A stretch of DNA of 64,000 bases from Nonomuraea fuscirosea (GTDB taxonomy: Bacteria; Actinomycetota; Actinomycetes; Streptosporangiales; Streptosporangiaceae), in contig NZ_PVNG01000015.1 in the NCBI RefSeq assembly GCF_003001935.1, positions 62,001-126,000 on the forward strand. The letters are read 5' to 3'. Both the position numbers and the translations under genes were made by a program. The notes beneath the pieces were generated by a model that was not told the origin of the DNA, ran no database searches, and saw only the letters and a list, made by a program, of their open reading frames with translations. This document shows, piece by piece, positions 1 through 8,405 of this stretch; positions within the stretch are counted from its first letter, which is position 1, and every line of letters begins with the position of its first letter.

Positions 1-1311
1 TTCGCCCACGGCGGCACGAACGGCTTCCTGGACCTGTTCATCAAGGACTCCTCGTACGCCAAGCAGTGGAAGTACACCAACGCCCCCGACGCCGACGCCC
101 GCGCGGTCCAGGCCGCCTACTGGGCGCTGACCTGGGCCAAGGAGCAGAACAAGGCCGGTGACATCTCCGCCACCGTGGCCAAGGCGGCCAAGATGGGCGA
201 CTACCTGCGTTACGCGATGTACGACAAGTACTTCAAGCAGCCCGGGTGCACGAGCCCCTCGTGCCCGGCGGGCACCGGCAAGAACGCCTCCAACTACCTG
301 CTGTCCTGGTACTACGCCTGGGGCGGCGCGACCGACTCCAACGCCGGCTGGGCCTGGCGGATCGGCTCCAGCCACAACCACGCCGGCTACCAGAACCCGT
401 TCGCGGCGTGGGCGCTGTCCAACGTGACCGAGCTGCGGCCGAAGAGCTCGACCGGCGCGACCGACTGGAGCACCAGCCTGACCAGGCAGCTGCAGTTCTA
501 CACGTGGCTGCAGTCGGCCGAGGGCGCCATCGCCGGCGGCGCGACCAACAGCTGGCAGGGTCACTACGCCACGCCGCCGTCCGGGCTGCCGAAGTTCCAC
601 GGCATGACCTACGACTGGCAGCCGGTCTACCACGACCCGCCGTCGAACCAGTGGTTCGGCTTCCAGGCGTGGACGATGGACCGGGTGGCGCAGCTCTACT
701 ACGCCACCGGCAACGCCGACGCCAAGGCGCTGCTGGACAAGTGGGTGTCGTGGGCGCTGGACAACACCACGATCAACGCCGACGGCAGCTACGAGATCCC
801 GTCCACGCTGCGCTGGACCGGCCAGCCCGCGGGCAACTTCAGCTCCGCCTCCGGCATGCCGCCGGCCAACCCCGGCCTGCACGTGACCGTCGTGGACCAC
901 ACGCAGGACGTGGGCGTCGCGGGTTCGTACGCCAAGGTCCTGATGTACTACGCGGCCAGGGCCGACCACGCCGAGGCCCGTGACACGGCCAAGGCGCTGC
1001 TCGACGGCGTCTGGGACAACCGCGACGCCGAGGGCGTGTCGGTGCCGGAGACCAAGACCGACTACCAGCGCCTGAACGACCCCGTGTACGTCCCGGCCGG
1101 CTGGAGCGGCGAGATGCCCAACGGCGACCCGATCAACTCGAACTCCACGTTCATGTCGATCAGGTCGTTCTACGAGGACGACCCGGACTGGCCGCGGGTG
1201 CAGGCGTTCCTGAACGGCACCGGCTCCGCGCCGGTCTTCAACTACCACCGGTTCTGGGCGCAGGTGGACGTCGCCGTCGCCCTGGCCGAGTACGGGCGGC
1301 TCTTCCCGTGA
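1..1311 (+). CDS. GH48 cellulase (reducing-end exoglucanase), 3' part
   Basis: This is the C-terminal 436 residues of a glycoside hydrolase family 48 enzyme; the start lies before the window. GH48 enzymes are secreted, inverting cellobiohydrolases that work processively from the reducing end of cellulose. The frame is open from base 1 and shows family signatures such as YTNAPDADARAVQAAYWA near the start, GGATNSWQGHY, FHGMTYDWQPVY and the typical family end FWAQVDVAVALAEYGRLFP, so the gene finishes at the catalytic domain with no C-terminal CBM. The catalytic acid region is outside the window. The TGA overlaps the GTG of the GH9 gene, so the two cellulases are probably translated together. Confidence 0.95.
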   Translation, partial: FAHGGTNGFLDLFIKDSSYAKQWKYTNAPDADARAVQAAYWALTWAKEQNKAGDISATVAKAAKMGDYLRYAMYDKYFKQPGCTSPSCPAGTGKNASNYLLSWYYAWGGATDSNAGWAWRIGSSHNHAGYQNPFAAWALSNVTELRPKSSTGATDWSTSLTRQLQFYTWLQSAEGAIAGGATNSWQGHYATPPSGLPKFHGMTYDWQPVYHDPPSNQWFGFQAWTMDRVAQLYYATGNADAKALLDKWVSWALDNTTINADGSYEIPSTLRWTGQPAGNFSSASGMPPANPGLHVTVVDHTQDVGVAGSYAKVLMYYAARADHAEARDTAKALLDGVWDNRDAEGVSVPETKTDYQRLNDPVYVPAGWSGEMPNGDPINSNSTFMSIRSFYEDDPDWPRVQAFLNGTGSAPVFNYHRFWAQVDVAVALAEYGRLFP

Positions 1312-3815
1312 GAAAGGCAGCCATCACAGCCGCGGCGTCGCTGGTCCTGTCCCTGATGGGGGCAGGGCCGGCGGCCCCGGCCGACGCGGCGGCGCCCGCC
1401 TTCGCCTACGGCGAGGCGCTGCAGAAGTCGCTGTTCTTCTACGAGGCCCAGCAGTCGGGCGAGCTGCCCGGCTGGAACCGGGTCTCCTGGCGCGGGGACT
1501 CGGGCCTGGACGACGGCGAGGACGCCGGAGTCGATCTCACGGGCGGCTGGTACGACGCGGGCGACCACGTCAAGTTCGGCTTCCCGATGGCCTTCTCCGC
1601 CACGATGCTGGCCTGGGGCGCGGTCGAGTACCGCGACGCCTACGCCTCCTCCGGCCAGCTCTCCCACCTGCTGAACAACCTCAAGTTCGTCAACGACTAC
1701 TTCGTCAAGGCGCACCCGTCGCCGAACGTGCTCTACGGGCAGGTCGGCAGCGGCGGCACGGACCACGCCTGGTGGGGCCCGGCCGAGGCGATGGCGATGG
1801 CGCGGCCGGCGTACAAGATCGACGCGTCGTGCGGCGGGTCGGACCTGGCGGGGGAGACGGCGGCGGCGATGGCGGCCTCCTCGATCGTCTTCCGCCCGAC
1901 AAATCCGTCTTATGCCGACACGTTGGTGACGCACGCCAAGCAGCTGTACTCCTTCGCCGACACCGTCAGGAAGAAGTACAGCGAGTGCATCACCGACGCC
2001 TCCAGTTTCTACAACTCGTGGAGCGGCTACAACGACGAGCTGGTGTGGGGCGCGATCTGGCTCTACCGGGCCACGAACGACGCCTCCTACCTGGCCAAGG
2101 CCGAGAGCGGCTACGCCAACCTGGGCACGGAACCGCAGAGCAACACGAAGTCGTACAAGTGGACTCTCGCCTGGGACGACAAGTCGTACGGCGCGTACGT
2201 GCTGCTGCACAAGCTGACCGGCAAGCAGCAGTACCTCGACGACGCCAACCGCTGGCTCGACTGGTGGACGGTCGGCGTGAACGGGTCGAAGGTGGCCTAC
2301 TCGCCGGGCGGCCAGGCCGTGCTCGACCGGTGGGGCTCGCTGCGGTACGCGGCCAACACCTCGTTCGCCGCGCTCGTGCACAGTGACACGATCACCGACG
2401 CCACCCGCAAGGCCCGTTACCACGACTTCGCGGTCCGGCAGATCGGCTACGCGCTCGGGGACAACCCGCGCAACTCGTCGTACCTGATCGGGTTCGGCGC
2501 CAACCCGCCGAGAAACCCGCACCACCGTACGGCGCACGGCTCGTGGACCGACCAGATCACCAACCCCGAGCAGACCCGTCACACCCTGTACGGCGCGCTC
2601 GTCGGCGGACCGCCAGACCCGAACGACGCCTACACCGACAAACGCGACGACTATGTCATGAACGAGGTCGCCACCGACTACAACGCCGGCTTCACCAGCG
2701 CGGTGGCCCGGCTCTACCAGGAGTACGGCGGCGCGCCGGCGGCGAACTTCCCCGTGGCCGAGACCCCGGACGGCCCCGAGATCTTCGTCGAGGCGGGCGT
2801 CAACGCCTCGGGGAACGGCTTCACCGAGATCAAGGCCATCGTCCGCAACCAGTCGGCCTGGCCCGCCCGGGTCCTGTCCGACGGCTCGTTCCGCTACTAC
2901 TTCACCCTCGACGGCTCGACGACCCCGGCGCAGATCAGCGTCTCGTCGGCCTACACGCAGTGCGCGGCGCCGACCGTGCGCCAGGCGAGCGGCAGCACGT
3001 ACTACGTGAACGTCGACTGCTCAGGACAGGCCATCGCGCCCGCCGGGCAGTCGCAGCACCGCAGGGAGGTGCAGTTCAGGATCACCAGCGCGGGCACGTG
3101 GGATCCGGCCAACGACTGGTCGTACCGGAACATCCCCACCACGCCCGGAGCGACGCCGGTGCGCACCTCGAACATCACCCTCCACAGCGGCGGCACCACG
3201 ATCTGGGGTGAGCCCCCGGGTCCGGTGGAGGAGGATACCAGCGCTCCCGGCAAGCCGGGCGAACCCGCGGTCTCCGCGATCACGGGCACCTCGGCCAGGC
3301 TGAGCTGGGCCGCCTCCACCGACGACGTGGGCGTGACCGGTTATGACGTCTACCTGGGGTCCACCAAGGTAGCGACCGCCACGAGCACGTCCTACGACCT
3401 GAGCGGGCTCACCCCTGCCACGGCCTACACCGCCCACGTGGTGGCCAGGGACGCGGCGGGCAACACCTCGGCGGCCTCGGACAGCGTCTCCTTCACCACC
3501 ACCGACGCCCCCGGGCCCGTCGGCGGGTGCACGGCCACGTACCAGGTGGTCAACTCGTGGGGCGGCGCGTACCAGGCCGAGGTGACGGTCAAGAACGCCG
3601 GCACGTCGCCCACCAGCGCCTGGACGGTCGCCTGGACCGCCTCAGGCACGATCACCCAGCTCTGGGGCGGCCGGCACACCGTGTCCGGCAGCACGGTCAC
3701 GGTGCGGAACGAGGCGTGGAACGGCGCTCTCGCGCCCGGCGCGAGCACCACGTTCGGCTTCATCGCGGGCGGCTCCGCCACGACCCCCGACCCGATCAGC
3801 TGCACTCCCGGCTGA
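1308..3815 (+). CDS. GH9 processive endoglucanase with CBM3, FnIII and CBM2
   Basis: This is a secreted 835-residue cellulase with the architecture of Thermobifida Cel9A. The GTG start at 1308 overlaps the GH48 stop as GTGA and leads into a signal peptide of about 28 residues ending in ADA. The GH9 domain covers about 30-480. GGWYDAGDHVKFG carries the catalytic base aspartates (D83, D86), and NEVATDYNAG carries the acid E453. A CBM3c-like module (about 485-635) that feeds the chain to the active site follows, then an FnIII domain (about 645-735) and a C-terminal CBM2 (about 738-835, starting at GCTATYQ). Products are mainly cellotetraose to cellobiose in characterised relatives. Two hairpins follow the stop. 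Confidence 0.95.
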   Translation: MRKAAITAAASLVLSLMGAGPAAPADAAAPAFAYGEALQKSLFFYEAQQSGELPGWNRVSWRGDSGLDDGEDAGVDLTGGWYDAGDHVKFGFPMAFSATMLAWGAVEYRDAYASSGQLSHLLNNLKFVNDYFVKAHPSPNVLYGQVGSGGTDHAWWGPAEAMAMARPAYKIDASCGGSDLAGETAAAMAASSIVFRPTNPSYADTLVTHAKQLYSFADTVRKKYSECITDASSFYNSWSGYNDELVWGAIWLYRATNDASYLAKAESGYANLGTEPQSNTKSYKWTLAWDDKSYGAYVLLHKLTGKQQYLDDANRWLDWWTVGVNGSKVAYSPGGQAVLDRWGSLRYAANTSFAALVHSDTITDATRKARYHDFAVRQIGYALGDNPRNSSYLIGFGANPPRNPHHRTAHGSWTDQITNPEQTRHTLYGALVGGPPDPNDAYTDKRDDYVMNEVATDYNAGFTSAVARLYQEYGGAPAANFPVAETPDGPEIFVEAGVNASGNGFTEIKAIVRNQSAWPARVLSDGSFRYYFTLDGSTTPAQISVSSAYTQCAAPTVRQASGSTYYVNVDCSGQAIAPAGQSQHRREVQFRITSAGTWDPANDWSYRNIPTTPGATPVRTSNITLHSGGTTIWGEPPGPVEEDTSAPGKPGEPAVSAITGTSARLSWAASTDDVGVTGYDVYLGSTKVATATSTSYDLSGLTPATAYTAHVVARDAAGNTSAASDSVSFTTTDAPGPVGGCTATYQVVNSWGGAYQAEVTVKNAGTSPTSAWTVAWTASGTITQLWGGRHTVSGSTVTVRNEAWNGALAPGASTTFGFIAGGSATTPDPISCTPG

Positions 3816-3824
3816 TCCGCGACC

Positions 3825-3854
3825 CCGCCCCCGCCGCAGCAGCGGCGGGGGCGG
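3825..3854 (+). terminator. GC-rich hairpin after the GH9 gene
   Basis: Perfect 13-bp arms (3825-3837 and 3842-3854) enclose a 4-base loop 9 bases after the GH9 stop. There is no T run, as is usual for actinomycete terminators. Confidence 0.7.
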
Positions 3855-3953
3855 ATCCAACGACCCGACTGAACCGGCCGGCCGACGGCTGCGTATGAGG
3901 AGGTGAGGGCCAACCAACAATCCCTGCCCGACACACCATCCCGCCCGGATGGG

Positions 3954-3992
3954 ACGGACGCGGTCGAACCTCCACTCGACCGCGTCCGTTTT
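3954..3992 (+). terminator. Second terminator, with T tract
   Basis: Perfect 14-bp arms (3954-3967 and 3976-3989) enclose an 8-base loop and run into TTTT at 3989-3992. It separates the plus-strand cellulases from the convergent LPMO operon. Confidence 0.8.
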
Positions 3993-4007
3993 GTGTGTGC
4001 TGTGGTG

Positions 4008-4529
4008 TCATTTCGCGGCTGTCGCCAGCGCGAACCTCTCCCGCGCCGCGTCGATCGCCGCGTCGTCGCTGAACTCGGCGAACGCCTGCTCGTGGTAGCG
4101 CGCGGGGATGAGCCGCCTGACCCGCTCGGGGTAACCGGCGCCCGCTTCGGGCACCCTGACCTGGGGCGGGATGTCGATCTTCACGGCGATCGGGCCCGAG
4201 GCCCGGACGGAGGACGCCCAGTCGTTGCTCTGCCCGGTGATGGCGCACATGTGCCGGGCGTAGACCCAGCGCACCTCGACCAGCGAGGTGACATCGGAAG
4301 GTTCGGTGCCGAAGGGCTCCACGGCGCACACGACGGCCGCGTCGAAGCTGTGCCCGTGGGAGTGGTGCTCGCCTGGCGAGGCCTGTTCGAGTATCAGGGT
4401 CACCTGGGCGGCGAGCTCCTCGTTGAGCTGCGTGGACGGCTGCCTGGACACGAAGAACGTCACCCCGGCCAGGGTCAGGCCGGCCAGGGTGACGACTGCC
4501 GCGACGAGCCCGCGACGGGTTGAGATCAC
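4008..4529 (-). CDS. Small membrane-anchored protein with HHSHGH motif, coupled to the LPMO
   Basis: I do not recognise a named family. The 173-residue protein starts with GTG, overlapping the LPMO stop (GTGA, 4526-4529), so it is almost certainly co-translated with the LPMO. Residues 8-27 form one hydrophobic segment that can act as an uncleaved signal anchor, placing the rest outside the cell. The exposed part has a His cluster HHSHGH (55-60), C68, HMC (93-95) and H146, all residues able to bind metal. It ends with a Glu/Ala-rich helical tail. Because the LPMO is a copper enzyme, a copper-handling or LPMO-accessory role is possible, but this is inference. A longer reading frame upstream overlaps the LPMO and is not used. 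Confidence 0.75.
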   Translation of the reverse strand: MISTRRGLVAAVVTLAGLTLAGVTFFVSRQPSTQLNEELAAQVTLILEQASPGEHHSHGHSFDAAVVCAVEPFGTEPSDVTSLVEVRWVYARHMCAITGQSNDWASSVRASGPIAVKIDIPPQVRVPEAGAGYPERVRRLIPARYHEQAFAEFSDDAAIDAARERFALATAAK

Positions 4530-5593
4530 GGGCTGGTGCAGGTCAGGCTGGGTGCGGGGCTCGGGACCGAGCCGGTGGCGTTGAACCCGAACGTGGTGGA
4601 GGCGTTCGGTGCGAGCTGCGCGTTGTGCGTGGCGTTCTTGACCGCCACGTTGGGCGCCTGCGCGGACAGCACGCCGTTCCACGGCTGGCCCTCGAAGCCC
4701 TGGCCGCCGCTGTAGGTCCACTTGACCGTCCAGCCGTTCAGCGCGCTGGTCCCCGTGTTCTTCACGGTCACCTCACCCTGGAAGTGGCCGGCCCAGCCGG
4801 TGTCGGTGGCCTTCCACGTGGCGGTGCAGCCGCCGGTGGGCGGGGGGTCGGTCGGGTCGGGGTCAGGGTCGGGGTCGGGGTCGGGCGTGCTGCCGCCGGG
4901 GCCGACGCCGGTGACCTCGCCGTTGCCGCCGTCGAAGACGACGTCGGAGCAGCTGTAGAAGTTCTCGCTGCTGTCCGAACGGATCCAGTGCGTGTAGATG
5001 ATGTGCCGTCCGCTCTTGCCGGAGGGCAGCTGGGCGTTCCAGTAGTAGTAGTTGAGCCCGCCGGCGCCGCCGGACTTGGGCGGATTGGTGACGCTGCCGA
5101 ACGGCTCCAGGTCGGACCACTTCAGCGGCCCGTTCGGGTTCCAGCCGTTCTTGGTGATGTAGTAGTTGAACGCCCCGGGGTGCTCGGCCCAGTTGCTGTG
5201 CCGCATCGTGATGGAGGCCCCGGAGGTCAAGTGGGTCAGCGGCCAGTCGGAGCGGACCGCGTTGTAGGCCGAGAAGTCATAGGGCCCGCCGGTGCCGCCG
5301 CTGCAGAGCTGCCCGTCGGGGATGAACCCGGAGGTCCGGCCGGCGCCGTCGGAACGCAGCACCGCGAACCAGTTGTACAGGGGAGTCGTGCCGCTCTGGT
5401 TGACGGCGGCGGCGCACGCGGGGTTGTAGGGGAGGATCTGCCCGTTGTCCCGCAGGCCGTCCTGCCAGCACAGGAACGTACGGGCGCCGGGGAACATCGA
5501 CACCCCGTGCGCCTGTGCCTGCGTTGGAGCCATCAGGACACTGGTGATGAGGACGAGGACGGCGGTGAGTGCCGCCGACTTGAATAACTTCAT
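4526..5593 (-). CDS. AA10 lytic polysaccharide monooxygenase with CBM2
   Basis: This is a secreted 355-residue copper monooxygenase that oxidatively cleaves crystalline cellulose. The ATG at 5593 has an AAGGGA ribosome site. The signal peptide ends AQA, so the mature protein begins at H29 (HGVSMFPGARTF), the N-terminal histidine of the copper brace. The second brace histidine is H138 in WAEHPGAFNYY, at the spacing seen in cellulose-active AA10 enzymes. A Pro-Asp repeat linker (about 236-251) leads to a C-terminal CBM2 starting at GCTATWK. The same CBM2 type is on the GH9 enzyme, so both should bind the same substrate surface. A CelR-type operator lies about 150 bases upstream. Confidence 0.95.
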   Translation of the reverse strand: MKLFKSAALTAVLVLITSVLMAPTQAQAHGVSMFPGARTFLCWQDGLRDNGQILPYNPACAAAVNQSGTTPLYNWFAVLRSDGAGRTSGFIPDGQLCSGGTGGPYDFSAYNAVRSDWPLTHLTSGASITMRHSNWAEHPGAFNYYITKNGWNPNGPLKWSDLEPFGSVTNPPKSGGAGGLNYYYWNAQLPSGKSGRHIIYTHWIRSDSSENFYSCSDVVFDGGNGEVTGVGPGGSTPDPDPDPDPDPTDPPPTGGCTATWKATDTGWAGHFQGEVTVKNTGTSALNGWTVKWTYSGGQGFEGQPWNGVLSAQAPNVAVKNATHNAQLAPNASTTFGFNATGSVPSPAPSLTCTSP

Positions 5594-5706
5594 GGGATTC
5601 CCTTGCGCTGACGACAGAGGAGAACTGCCCACGACCTGCCCGCCCGGCCAGCGCATTGAATCACGACATTTAGTGATTCGACAATCTTCAGTGAAACTTT
5701 CACGCG

Positions 5707-5712
5707 ATCTTA
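5707..5712 (-). promoter_or_regulatory. Candidate -10 box of the LPMO gene
   Basis: TAAGAT on the minus strand lies 30-50 bases downstream of the CelR operator and about 114 bases before the LPMO start. No convincing -35 was found, so this is tentative. Confidence 0.3.
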
Positions 5713-5741
5713 GTCATGGCGAATAATTGGGACTGCCTTTT

Positions 5742-5755
5742 TGGGAGCGCTCCCA
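5742..5755. promoter_or_regulatory. CelR/CebR-type operator upstream of the LPMO
   Basis: The 14-bp palindrome TGGGAGCGCTCCCA is identical to the established binding site of Thermobifida CelR, a LacI-family repressor released by cello-oligosaccharides. It lies upstream of the LPMO operon. Confidence 0.9.
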
Positions 5756-5886
5756 CTACACTTCCCGTGGCGGGGCCCGGGGAAGCGATAGGTCATGAGG
5801 CTTGGGCGCCTCCTGGCGATCATCGTCAGGCACCCGTGAGGCTCGCGCGGGGCCACGCATTGTGAGGGGTCTGGCTCGCGCGACGG

Positions 5887-5915
5887 AGGGGTACGGCTGG
5901 TGCGGCCGTACCCCT
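5887..5915 (-). terminator. Hairpin after the Ser/Thr kinase gene
   Basis: Ten-bp perfect arms (5887-5896 and 5906-5915) with a 9-base loop lie 58 bases after the kinase stop. There is no T run. It probably separates the repressor-kinase operon from the LPMO promoter. Apart from this, the -10 box and the operator, nothing was seen in 5594-5972. Confidence 0.6.
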
Positions 5916-5972
5916 CATCAATCGAGAACCGCCGCGCTCGCCCTCGCCGTCCCGGCCTCGCGTCCCGCGGTC

Positions 5973-7226
5973 TCAGTCCCGCTGTACGGCGGCGTCGATG
6001 TCGTCGAGCCTGGCCTGCAACTCGCTCAGGCAGGCCGGCGTGAGCCGGCCCTCCCGCAGCCGGGTGGAGAGCTTGGCGCGCAGGCTCGCCGTCCTGACCT
6101 CCGACGGGCCGTGCCGCGGCGTCACCGTGTCGTCCAGGACCTGCCGCAGGTCCAGCACCACGTCGTCGTCGGTGGCGCCGCACGGCGTCCTGGCCTCCAG
6201 CGCCGTCCTGAAGTCGGCCGCGGCCTGCTCGACGGTGATCGCCGTGGCCGTCGAGCGCTCGGCCAGGACGGCCGTGGGCGTCGGCGGCGGCACGGCCGCC
6301 CGCTGCTCGGGCGGCTGTTCAGGCGGCCTGGCCTGCTGGAACCAGAGCAGGATCGACAGTGCGATGGCCGCCGAGCCCGCCACCGTGAGCCCGCGCCGCA
6401 CGTGCCGGCCCAGGGTCGCGGTGCCGAGCGCGGAGGTCAGCGCCGAGACGATCTGCGCCGCCGTCGGCCGCTCCTCCGGCAGGCGCGCCAGGCAGCGCTG
6501 GCAGAGCGAGGCCACCGCGTTCGGCACGCCGGCCACCCTGGGCGGGGGCTCGGTCCTGCGGGCCGCCTCGATCTCCTCCCACGTGGTCTCCGGGTACGGC
6601 GTGCGCCCGGTGAGCATCGTGTGCAGCAGCACGCCGAGGGCGTAGACGTCGACCGCGGGATCGGTGGGCGCGCCGAGCAGCCGCTCGGGGGCGACGTAGG
6701 GAGGGGTGCCGCGGTCGTCCTCGGGGTCGCCGGCCCAGGCCGCGATGCCGAAGTCGAGCAGTTTGGGGCCGGCCGCGGTGAGCAGCACGTTCTCCGCCGT
6801 CACGTCCCTGTGCACCAGGCCGCGAGCGTGCCCGGCCATCAGTACCCGCGCCAGCCGCAGCGCGATGGAGGCGGCCTCCTGCCACGGCAGCGGGCCCCGT
6901 TCGATCCGCTCGGCCAGCGGAGTGCCGTCGAGCAGCGGCATCACCACGTACGCCGCGACGCCGCCGCTCGTGGTGACGGTCTCGCCGTAGTCGTAGATCT
7001 CGATCGAGTCGGGGTGGATGAACCTGGCCGCGGCGCGGGCCTCGCTGCGCACGCTGACCCGTTCTCCCGAGTCGGTGTGCAGGGAGGCGGTGAGCACCTT
7101 GACCGCGATCATCCGGTGCAGCGACTGGTCGAAAGCCCGCCAGATGACCGACATGCCTCCTCTGGCCAGCGGGTCCAGCAACAGATACCTGCGGGCCAGT
7201 ACGTCCCCGGGCTCAAGCCGACTCAC
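5973..7226 (-). CDS. Membrane Ser/Thr protein kinase, PknB type
   Basis: This 417-residue eukaryotic-type kinase has a full set of catalytic motifs: Gly loop LARGGMSVIW, AVK lysine, HRDVTAEN catalytic loop, DFG in LLDFGIAAW, and APERL. The kinase domain covers about 10-270. One transmembrane helix (about 280-300) follows, then a Pro-rich and helical extracellular tail of about 115 residues without PASTA repeats. The GTG start lies inside the end of the LacI-type repressor gene (14-base overlap), so the pair is translationally coupled and likely shares the CelR-type operator. Targets are unknown; a link between the cellulose response and phosphorylation is inference. Confidence 0.9.
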   Translation of the reverse strand: MSRLEPGDVLARRYLLLDPLARGGMSVIWRAFDQSLHRMIAVKVLTASLHTDSGERVSVRSEARAAARFIHPDSIEIYDYGETVTTSGGVAAYVVMPLLDGTPLAERIERGPLPWQEAASIALRLARVLMAGHARGLVHRDVTAENVLLTAAGPKLLDFGIAAWAGDPEDDRGTPPYVAPERLLGAPTDPAVDVYALGVLLHTMLTGRTPYPETTWEEIEAARRTEPPPRVAGVPNAVASLCQRCLARLPEERPTAAQIVSALTSALGTATLGRHVRRGLTVAGSAAIALSILLWFQQARPPEQPPEQRAAVPPPTPTAVLAERSTATAITVEQAAADFRTALEARTPCGATDDDVVLDLRQVLDDTVTPRHGPSEVRTASLRAKLSTRLREGRLTPACLSELQARLDDIDAAVQRD

Positions 7227-8184
7227 GGACGACCAGTTCCGTGGGGAGGACGGGGTCGATGCCCGCGGCCCCCGTCAGGAGCAGCCGGGTGGCGACGGTG
7301 GCGAGCTCCTCGACGGGCTGGCGGACGGTGGTCAGGGCGGGCACGGTGTGCCTGGCGACGGGGGCGTCGTCGAATCCGATCACCGCGACGTCGGTCGGCA
7401 CCTTGCGGCCCGCCCTGCGCAGGGCCTGGATGGCGCCGGCCGCCATCAGGTCGGAGGCTACGAACACGGCGTCCAGACCTGGGGCGTGGCGTAACAGCCA
7501 CTGCATGGCGTGGGTGCCTGAGGCCGCGGTGAAGTCGCCGTACGCGACGGGGACGTCGGGTGCGCCTGCGGCCTGGAGGGTGCGGACGAGGCCCTCCAGC
7601 CGGTCTCGGGCGCCGGGTAAGGACGGCGGCCCGCCGATGGCCGCCACGTTTCTGCGGCCGGACAGCAGGAAGTGCTCGGCCGCCTGACGGCCGCCGTCGA
7701 GGTTGTCGACGTCGGCGTACGGGAGCTTGAGGTCGTGGGGCGGCCGGCCGATGTTGCGCACCGGGACGCCCGAGGTGGACAGTTTGATCGCCAGGGGATG
7801 GCGTTCCCTGGCGCCCACGATGAGCACCGCGCCCGAGAGGGCGGGCAGCGTGGAGGAGGTGGGGGAGATGGTGGTCACCATGAGGTGGGTGCCGTGTTCG
7901 GCGATCACCGCGCCGGCGGCGGACAGGAGCCTGGCGTAGTAGGGCTCGGAGAAGAGCCGGGGGAGATGGTCACAGATCACCGCCGTGACGCCGTCGGCCA
8001 TGGTCTTGGCGGCCGTTCCCCGGGGTGCGCGTTGCCTGACGTATCCCATGCGGGACACGGCGTCGTAGACTTGGCGGCGGGTCGAGGTACTGACCCGCAC
8101 CGAGCCCGTGAGGACTCGAGATGCGGTCGCGGGGGAAACCCCGGCAGCGGCCGCCACCTGTGCCAGTGTGGGCTGCTCGGTCAT
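7213..8184 (-). CDS. LacI-family repressor, CelR/CebR type
   Basis: This 323-residue transcriptional repressor has an N-terminal helix-turn-helix (TLAQVAAAAGVSPATASRVL, 6-25), the hinge region, and a periplasmic-binding-protein-like ligand domain (about 65-323). The ATG at 8184 was chosen because the domain starts there and the operator lies in the short leader before it. A perfect TGGGAGCGCTCCCA site 22 bases upstream of the start suggests autoregulation. Known relatives (CelR, CebR) bind this site and release it with cellobiose. Together with the LPMO site this makes it the likely local regulator of the cellulase genes. The kinase gene overlaps its 3' end. Confidence 0.9.
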   Translation of the reverse strand: MTEQPTLAQVAAAAGVSPATASRVLTGSVRVSTSTRRQVYDAVSRMGYVRQRAPRGTAAKTMADGVTAVICDHLPRLFSEPYYARLLSAAGAVIAEHGTHLMVTTISPTSSTLPALSGAVLIVGARERHPLAIKLSTSGVPVRNIGRPPHDLKLPYADVDNLDGGRQAAEHFLLSGRRNVAAIGGPPSLPGARDRLEGLVRTLQAAGAPDVPVAYGDFTAASGTHAMQWLLRHAPGLDAVFVASDLMAAGAIQALRRAGRKVPTDVAVIGFDDAPVARHTVPALTTVRQPVEELATVATRLLLTGAAGIDPVLPTELVVRESA

Positions 8185-8206
8185 GGAGCACCTCGCGGAA
8201 AGATCC

Positions 8207-8226
8207 TGGGAGCGCTCCCACGTTAC
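8207..8226. promoter_or_regulatory. CelR-type operator and adjacent -10 of the repressor gene
   Basis: TGGGAGCGCTCCCA (8207-8220) lies 22 bases before the repressor start. A TAACGT box on the minus strand overlaps its upstream edge, so a bound repressor would cover the transcription start and repress its own gene and the kinase. Confidence 0.85.
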
Positions 8227-8260
8227 CAATGTTTCGCCGTTGTTAATAGGGCCTTTGCAA

Positions 8261-8290
8261 GGAGTGCGTCCCGTTGTACGGACGCACTCC
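8261..8290 (-). terminator. Hairpin between the PBP gene and the repressor promoter
   Basis: Eleven-bp perfect arms (8261-8271 and 8280-8290) with an 8-base loop. It lies downstream of the minus-strand PBP gene and is probably its terminator. Confidence 0.6.
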
Positions 8291-8333
8291 GAATCTGCTC
8301 AGCTCGGGGCGCTGGTAACCGTCAGAGGTTTCT

Positions 8334-8388
8334 GTGCCGGATGGGGCGCAGGACATTCTGATAAATGCCCGTTTGTCCCATCCGGCAC
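8334..8388. repeat. 12-bp inverted repeat with 31-base centre, just after the PBP gene
   Basis: Arms GTGCCGGATGGG (8334-8345) and CCCATCCGGCAC (8377-8388) are perfect. The centre is AT-richer than the surroundings. It starts 17 bases after the PBP stop and could be a first terminator or a protein-binding site. Confidence 0.6.
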
Positions 8389-8405
8389 TTCGGCAGCCGT
8401 CTCGG

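Noticed and set aside
4843..4893. Tandem GGGTCG-like repeat
   Set aside because: It encodes the Pro-Asp linker of the LPMO; the repetition is explained by the protein.
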